From Cylindrotheca closterium (taxonomy: Eukaryota; Bacillariophyta; Bacillariophyceae; Bacillariales; Bacillariaceae): DNA of 11,521 nucleotides. The stretch covers positions 1 through 11,521 of the forward strand of contig CAKOGP040002009.1 of assembly GCA_933822405.4 (NCBI GenBank). The letters are read 5' to 3'. Both the position numbers and the translations under genes were made by a program. Of the stretch, positions 6,363 to 11,521 are shown in pieces (position 1 is the stretch's first letter; every line of letters starts with the position of its first letter). The notes beneath the pieces are model-generated. The model saw only the letters and a program-made list of their open reading frames with translations. It was not told the DNA's origin and searched no databases.

Positions 6363-9300
6363 ATGGGCAAATCTATCACCGCGAAGGCATCCTCGGCGAA
6401 GACAAAAAAGTCGGGCGTATCTAAGATGAAAACGACCTCTGGGGCTAAAAAGTCCGTCAAGAAACGAGTTGAAATTGACCTAGAGCAGCCTAAAGACAGG
6501 GATCCCATCGATTCCAAGCTGGTGTCGGAAACCCAGACTGAAGAGAAGCGTGTTACTGATGACAATGAAGTACAACGCTTGGCTGATGAGATTGAGGCAA
6601 AACAAATTGCCGAATGAGAAGCACGCAGGAGTGAGCATTACGATAGTATTGTTCCAAACTTGTTGGAGTGGTGGATGAAGAATTTATATTTGGGAGATGC
6701 TGTTGACGAAGCATTGGAACGACATGACCGTATCCATACGGGTACCGCGCTTTTTATGGCGTGGGAAGAACGTTTCCTGGCGCTTGGAACCAACCTTGCC
6801 TCCGGTATGACGATCCATTTAACGACAATACAGGGACAGCAACTTGTGAAGATTGTTTCGCCCGCATTTTCACATCGATGAACTCGGATAACAGTCAATT
6901 GACTAAGTATGTCATTGCTGTAGTTGACACTGAAACGATGGAAGTGAATCCATCTGAAGAAATTTGGTCTTTACGCATCTTGGCAATGCGGATTTCTTTA
7001 CAAAATCCGTTTTCCTTTTTCGGTATTGATGAGTTTGAAGATAAACCGGATGACAACCATTTCTTTTCAGGCGAATGGAACAATCCACGTCTACGCTTGG
7101 AGCATCCCTTGGTGGGCTTTTGGTTAATTTGCTCCGAATTGTTTGACTATCCACGGATTAATGAGTTTCTGTTGGAGTATTACGACGACCCGCCATCCGC
7201 AATTGTTGACGCAATCAAACAAAGGAGAAGTGATGGGCTCTTTGCTAGTACTTTCTTCGTCTTGCGACACAGTGCCCCACGGTTGTGTTCGATCTTGCAA
7301 CGGCCCAACGCGTTATCACTACGGACAAAAAGTCGCCTCGCTTTTGGGAATTTTCGCTCATGTTCGACCCGACATTAATTGTTCAACGCGCCGAGCCGTT
7401 GACGTGGATGTGGCTAGCGGCAGCCAAATTCTTTGCTCATCCTTGGACTGGCCCTGCGATCATTCCTCCCATTGTGGAGGAATTTGAGCGACTAGAACGA
7501 GAGTCAAAAATAGCCAAAGCTCAGTCCAAGTCTAAGAAGCGCCCTGCATCGACTCCAGAGAATCCAAAAGGTGCCAAGGCACACGATTCGCGCCCGTCTC
7601 CCTCTGTCCAGATGCAAACGGAACTGACGCCACCAAAGGGTCGGTCCAATCCCTACCAACGAACTCCACCTTCGGATGCCACTCCTCCTCGCCAACAAGT
7701 GGTCATGTCTGACGCCGTCCACGTCATTGCCGGCACCCCAACAGGAACACAGGAAGCCAGTGTTCCAGCTGACGACGTCGTGGTAGCCAACACCCACCGT
7801 GGGAGGACCAGTGCGGAAAATGAAGCAGAGGAACACAATAGTGCCCCGACCTACAGGGACACTGTTGCCGCTCTCCCCGCTCCCACGGTTCCTCTCACCA
7901 CTGACGAACGATTGATGCGCCTTCTCGCTGTCCATTGGAATGCCTCTCCCTTTCGGCACATTACCATCTTCAACGTGTCCGTTGTCTTTGATTGGCAGGG
8001 CGTCGGTTCGTCCGAGTTCAATCAAGTCCAGACTGCCTACAATGCCTTCCATCAGTTTGCTTCCGGTGTCTGGGGCGAGATCACTTCCACGGTCGTCCTT
8101 CTACCTTTTGCTGATGGCCGATTCACCCGACAACAACTGTGGATCCGGAACTTGAAGGAGTTTGACGAAAAAGCCAAGGATTGGGCCCACCTGAAACTCT
8201 ACCTCGATCCCAACTTCGGCAATCCTTACATCCTCAACAAACCTGGGAAGACTGGGTCCAAGACCTACAAGACTCGCATGCGGTTCGGGATGGACACTGC
8301 CCCTCCCATTCTCATGCAAGAACTTCGCTCCATCTTGTCCAGTGAGCCTCGGGCGGGCGTCTTCCCGACTCCAATCCAGGTTTCCGACATGGTCCGGCTT
8401 GGCTTCCTCCCGTTGCTACCACAAGAATTGGCGATTGGTCCGTACTGCAAAGACTTGATGCGTCTCTGCGACTTCCAGTACCCCATTGGCCTTATGCAAG
8501 AATGGGTCAACAATCCACAGTTCTTCTCTGCCAAATTCACTGGGTCTTCTCGAGGACTCCTGTGCTGGCATGTCTTTGTTCCTAAAGCCTTCGCTCGCGA
8601 GGCCGACCCGATCTTGGCTGCGAACTTGGACCTACGTAAGCCCAGTTGTGCTCCCTTCCAAGCACCGACCCATTACACCAGAGATTGGCAGGCGGCGAAA
8701 GACGAATTGGACCTCGGCAAACAGTGCCCACAGCTTCAGTCCTTGATCGAAGCCATGCGGGAAAGGACCCGGGCGACGCTGGTTCTGACTGCAATCTACC
8801 GGATTCCCATCGAACTCCCGGGCATGCTGACTTCTGCTGCAACTGAGAACTTTGGAAGGCTCACCCTCCTACGATTCCTTCTTGCCGTCATCGTCACGGG
8901 CGCCCAGGCCAAGAAGGCGGAGGATGCAGAACCCAAGAAGCCACCGACCAAGGCCCTAGATGTGCTGAGTGATAGCGAGTCGTCCGGTGACAACGATGAT
9001 GATGACAGTCCCCTGACCTTCGAGTGGACCACCATCATCAAAAAGTCTTTGGTTGCTTCCACTCCAAAACCTGTGGAGGACAAGAAAAAGTCCCTCCTCA
9101 TGGCACCCAAGTCTCCCGAGGACGACGATGCCTGGATCGACCAGCTTGCTCAGATGGACCTCACCAACGACAGACCAAGCCCTCTGTTTGTCATGATCTT
9201 ACCAGCCGAGGAAGATGGATGCTACTTCGTGGTGGTTCGCCAGCGCTATCTCCCCCTTGCGATGAACGTGCTCGACAACCTGCCGTCCTTTCTCCAGTTT

Positions 9301-9943
9301 CACCTTGGCGAGTCGTCGTTCCCCAATTTCATTCGAGTTATCAAGAACTGGTCCGCTACCGACCTCGCCTACCAGAATCGCAAGCTTCATGTTGAATGGG
9401 TCCCGTCGGAGCTACGCTCCCGCTGTATTGACAATCCCACCGACAATCAAGGTCCTCGAGTCCGTGATCCCATGGACTTCCTTCTCTGCATGGAAGACCC
9501 CGTGGAGATTCTCGAGGGCACTCTCCACATCGACATCCACGCCAAACATGTTCGTGACGTAGATGATGGCCTTTCCGTGATCGGTCACCTCAACAATTGG
9601 AACGAGAGTCAGGCCCAGCTCCAGACCGCTCTTCAGACCATCGAGACCATTACTGACGAGAAGAACAGTTTGAACCGGGACCTACAGTCCGTTCGTGACG
9701 AATTGGAGGCAATGAAGGCCGCCCAAGAGACTGCGGCTGCTATGACAGAGTTGTCTAAAACTGTTAGGCCTGTTCCGATGCTCACAGTGGACGTCCCTAC
9801 AGGTCCACCAGGCCAGACACGTGTCAGCACTACTACGCTACTCAGTCCCTCGGTTCATGGCATTGCTCCACCGGCGACGGCTCATGAAACGGACGGAGAA
9901 AATGGGGAGGACCAACCCAATGCGTCCTCTCCTATGGACACCG

Positions 9944-9971
9944 GTCGTGGGGGTATCAGGACCCCCACGAC
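9944..9971 (+). promoter_or_regulatory. Perfect 11-bp hairpin just before the ORF2 start
   Basis: GTCGTGGGGGT (9944-9954), loop ATCAGG (9955-9960), ACCCCCACGAC (9961-9971) form an 11-bp perfect inverted repeat with seven G-C pairs. Beyond one G-G mismatch, two further C-G pairs are possible. The stem ends 6 bases before the ATG at 9978. It lies inside ORF1, coding for RGGIRTPTT. A role in ORF2 translation is inferred. Confidence 0.75.
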
Positions 9972-9977
9972 GGGTCC

Positions 9978-9981
9978 ATGA
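9978..9981 (+). promoter_or_regulatory. ATGA overlap of ORF1 stop and ORF2 start
   Basis: The TGA that ends ORF1 (9979-9981) overlaps an ATG (9978-9980) in the frame that leads, through one later TGA, into the endonuclease domain. The stop-start overlap and the lack of any other ATG between here and the EEP domain in that frame make it the best ORF2 start. It suggests termination-reinitiation rather than a fused ORF1-ORF2 protein. Confidence 0.6.
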
Positions 9982-11521
9982 TAAACAAAAGATCGCCTGC
10001 TGCTCGGTTGTGGCGGAACAGGCATAGATCGTTTATCACCAGCAACCGGTCAAGAGCGGCTCCACACACCTCTCTTGATTCCCTTTGAAGTTCCTTCCTT
10101 CCAGGAGATGGTTTTGGTGACAACCATCTCGTTCGTGCACAGGGTTCCGCCCGACTCGCCTTCCAGAATATTAACACTATTCCTGACGAGTCAGACGACC
10201 CTAAACAAGCACAACTCAACCACTGGGTTCGAAGCGAATGTGTGGAGTTTTTACTTCTGGCTGAATTGAACAAATTCTGGCCAGCAATTACACCAACCAA
10301 CCGGTGGCGTGGGCGAGCCAGCACTATGGCTAGGAAGGGCAAAGGTTTCCATTCGGCGGTGGCCTACAATACCCATCAACCACGGGCGGCCCATTCTACC
10401 ACTCAATTTGGGGGCTGCTCGACTTCTGCCTTCAACAAAGTATCTCACCGAGTAAGGTCCAGTGGCGACAATAGCTTGGGGCGATGGGCTTGGATACGTC
10501 TTCAGGGCCGAACACGAGACACGAGGCGTTGGCCAGCGCGACTTGGTGGTGATCTCTGCCTACCGTCCAAACCCACCAAACGACGGGCATCAAACAGTGT
10601 GGTTCCAACATAAGGCCCACTTCAGCCGCACCAACCGCGATGCAGAACCCAGGGAGGCTTTCATCAAGGACCTCTCGACGGCTATCAACAAATGGCGCGA
10701 CGACGGCTGTTCTATCATCTTGGGCATCGATGCCAACGACGACTTATCCTCCTACTCCCCGAAGTCTTTCCGTTTTCGGATGAGCGAAGTAGGACTGGTC
10801 GAGGCGATCCAGTCTAAGCACCCAGGGTCCCACCAGGCCACTTACCAGCGGAATCTCCGTGGGTATCCGATTGACGGCATCTTCGCGACGCCTGACGTGC
10901 CCATCCTGGCCGCCGGGTACTACCCTTTTGGCGAACACGTCGCCTCCGATCACCGTGGCCTGTGGATCGACTTTGACTTGAACAGTCTTCTCGGCGCACA
11001 CCAACCTACGAAATCCACCCATGTTCCACACCGGCTGGTGATGCACAACAAACGGGTGGTTCAACGATATGTCCAATTGGCGGAGCAGGGTTATATGCAG
11101 TACAATATTCCGGGTTGTCTCTCTACCCTAGGATTCGATGTTGCCCGACAGCAGGGCGTCATCACCAAATCCCAGGCGGTCAGATTCGATCGGATACACG
11201 CTGATGCCTACATAGTTCGACGGTTGGCGGAGCAGAACTGCAGGAAGTTGTCGATGGGCGGGGCAGAATGGTCTCCTAAAGGCCAATCCATTCGGGATCG
11301 GATCACCTTGTGGCGCCTTCTCCTCAAGGGCCGACGTCAGTGCCGGGTGAGCTCCAGGAAGGTTCGCCGCCTGCTGCTCAAGACGAACGAGCCCTTGGCC
11401 TGGAAGTTGACCACAGCCGAACTTGAGTCCCATCTCACCCAAGACCTTGGTCAATATAGAGACGCCAAGAGGGGCCTCACTTCTAAATGGCGGAAGGCTC
11501 ATGTCACTACTCGTACCCAGA
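9978..11521 (+). pseudogene. LINE ORF2, 5' part: EEP (APE-like) endonuclease and linker; runs off the window
   Basis: From the ATG at 9978 a basic lead (KRSPAARLWRNRHRSF) runs to an in-frame TGA at 10086-10088, then the same frame enters an endonuclease/exonuclease/phosphatase domain. Recognisable motifs are RLAFQNINTIP (Asn at 10167-10169) and LLLAELNKFW (Glu at 10263-10265). After a one-base shift near 10520-10532 come IILGIDANDD (Asp 10729, Asn 10735), YPIDGIF (Asp 10873) and ASDHRGL (Asp 10948, His 10951). All catalytic and metal-binding positions expected of the fold appear present. The enzyme would nick target DNA to prime reverse transcription. From about 11020 follows the linker also found at 341-1468 (NCRKL, SSRKVRRLL, AWKL). 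The reverse transcriptase lies beyond 11521. The TGA and the frameshift make this copy inactive as written. Confidence 0.8.

Larger units (their letters stand above)
6363..9981 (+). pseudogene. LINE ORF1, very long (about 1,200 codons), with one stop and two frameshifts near its start
   Basis: ORF1 starts at the ATG at 6363 with a Lys-rich tail (TKKSGVSKMK, KKSVKKRVEID). An in-frame TGA at 6615-6617 interrupts it. The frame continues with EHYDSIVPNLLEWWMKNLY until a shift near 6790-6830, then runs through YDDPFNDNTGTATCEDCFAR and GIDEFEDKPDD to a second shift near 7272 at a CCCC run. From about 7285 it is open for 898 codons. In that part (numbered from 7285) there is a Pro/Ser/Thr-rich basic linker (~75-210), a folded region (~220-545) that resembles the ORF1 product of other diatom LINEs, an acidic run DSESSGDNDDDD (~562-574), a second folded region (~615-765), a predicted coiled coil (~772-818) and a disordered Pro/Thr tail. 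Such proteins usually bind element RNA; no RRM or CCHC knuckle was seen, so that role is inferred from position. The first kilobase is visibly AT-richer than the rest. Confidence 0.7.

Noticed and set aside
6615..6617. Stop-codon reassignment or programmed readthrough of TGA in ORF1
   Set aside because: The same element also carries frameshifts and another TGA, so ordinary decay explains it; no readthrough signal was seen.
6617..7285. Introns that would restore ORF1
   Set aside because: The sequence stays protein-like across the lesions and loses at most a base or so at each, so indels fit better than splicing.
7504..8052. Minus-strand frame of 182 codons
   Set aside because: It lies antisense to the intact 898-codon part of ORF1 and has the Arg/Gly/Trp-rich look of an antisense shadow in C-rich coding DNA.
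10744..11502. Minus-strand frames of 110 and 124 codons
   Set aside because: They are antisense to the EEP domain and linker, whose motifs on the plus strand are clear.
1..11521. tRNA, rRNA or riboswitch genes
   Set aside because: I saw no cloverleaf with a T-loop motif, no rRNA-like conserved stretch and no known riboswitch core on either strand.

Overview
The window looks like repeat-rich nuclear DNA of a eukaryote, and I see no ordinary housekeeping gene in it. The evidence is non-LTR (LINE-type) and LTR-type retroelement coding sequence, one possible multi-exon gene with GTGAGT splice donors, and a DDE-transposase fragment. The retroelement proteins resemble families I associate with diatoms (stramenopiles). 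That assignment is from memory and is an inference.

Layout. About 1-340 (minus): remnant of a Ty1/copia-like gag-protease region with a DSG aspartic-protease motif. About 341-1468 (plus): fragment of a LINE ORF2, covering the linker after the endonuclease and the start of the reverse transcriptase, broken by three stops and a frameshift. 1469-5087: AT-richer DNA holding a possible three-exon minus-strand gene (1934-2440) and the N-terminal part of a DDE transposase (minus, 3437-3985). The transposase is bracketed by blocks of a 31-bp palindromic repeat and a 32-bp TGAGTCA repeat. 5088-5786 (plus): C-terminal end of a LINE ORF2 with a zinc-binding motif, then a 30-bp tandem repeat over its stop codon and an A-rich tract.

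From about 6085 to the right edge runs the 5' part of a large LINE, head-to-tail behind the previous fragment. It has a 5' leader, a very long ORF1 (6363-9981, about 1,200 codons with three lesions, the last 898 codons open), and ORF2 (9978 to beyond the window) with an endonuclease/exonuclease/phosphatase (EEP) domain and the same linker domain as the left fragment. ORF1 and ORF2 overlap by four bases (ATGA). A perfect 11-bp GC-rich hairpin ends 6 bases before the ORF2 ATG, which suggests coupled termination-reinitiation. This junction is the most interesting thing here.

Overall the window is a nested and tandem transposon graveyard, with at least three pieces of one LINE superfamily on the plus strand. 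I found no RNA gene, CRISPR array or clearly new host system.
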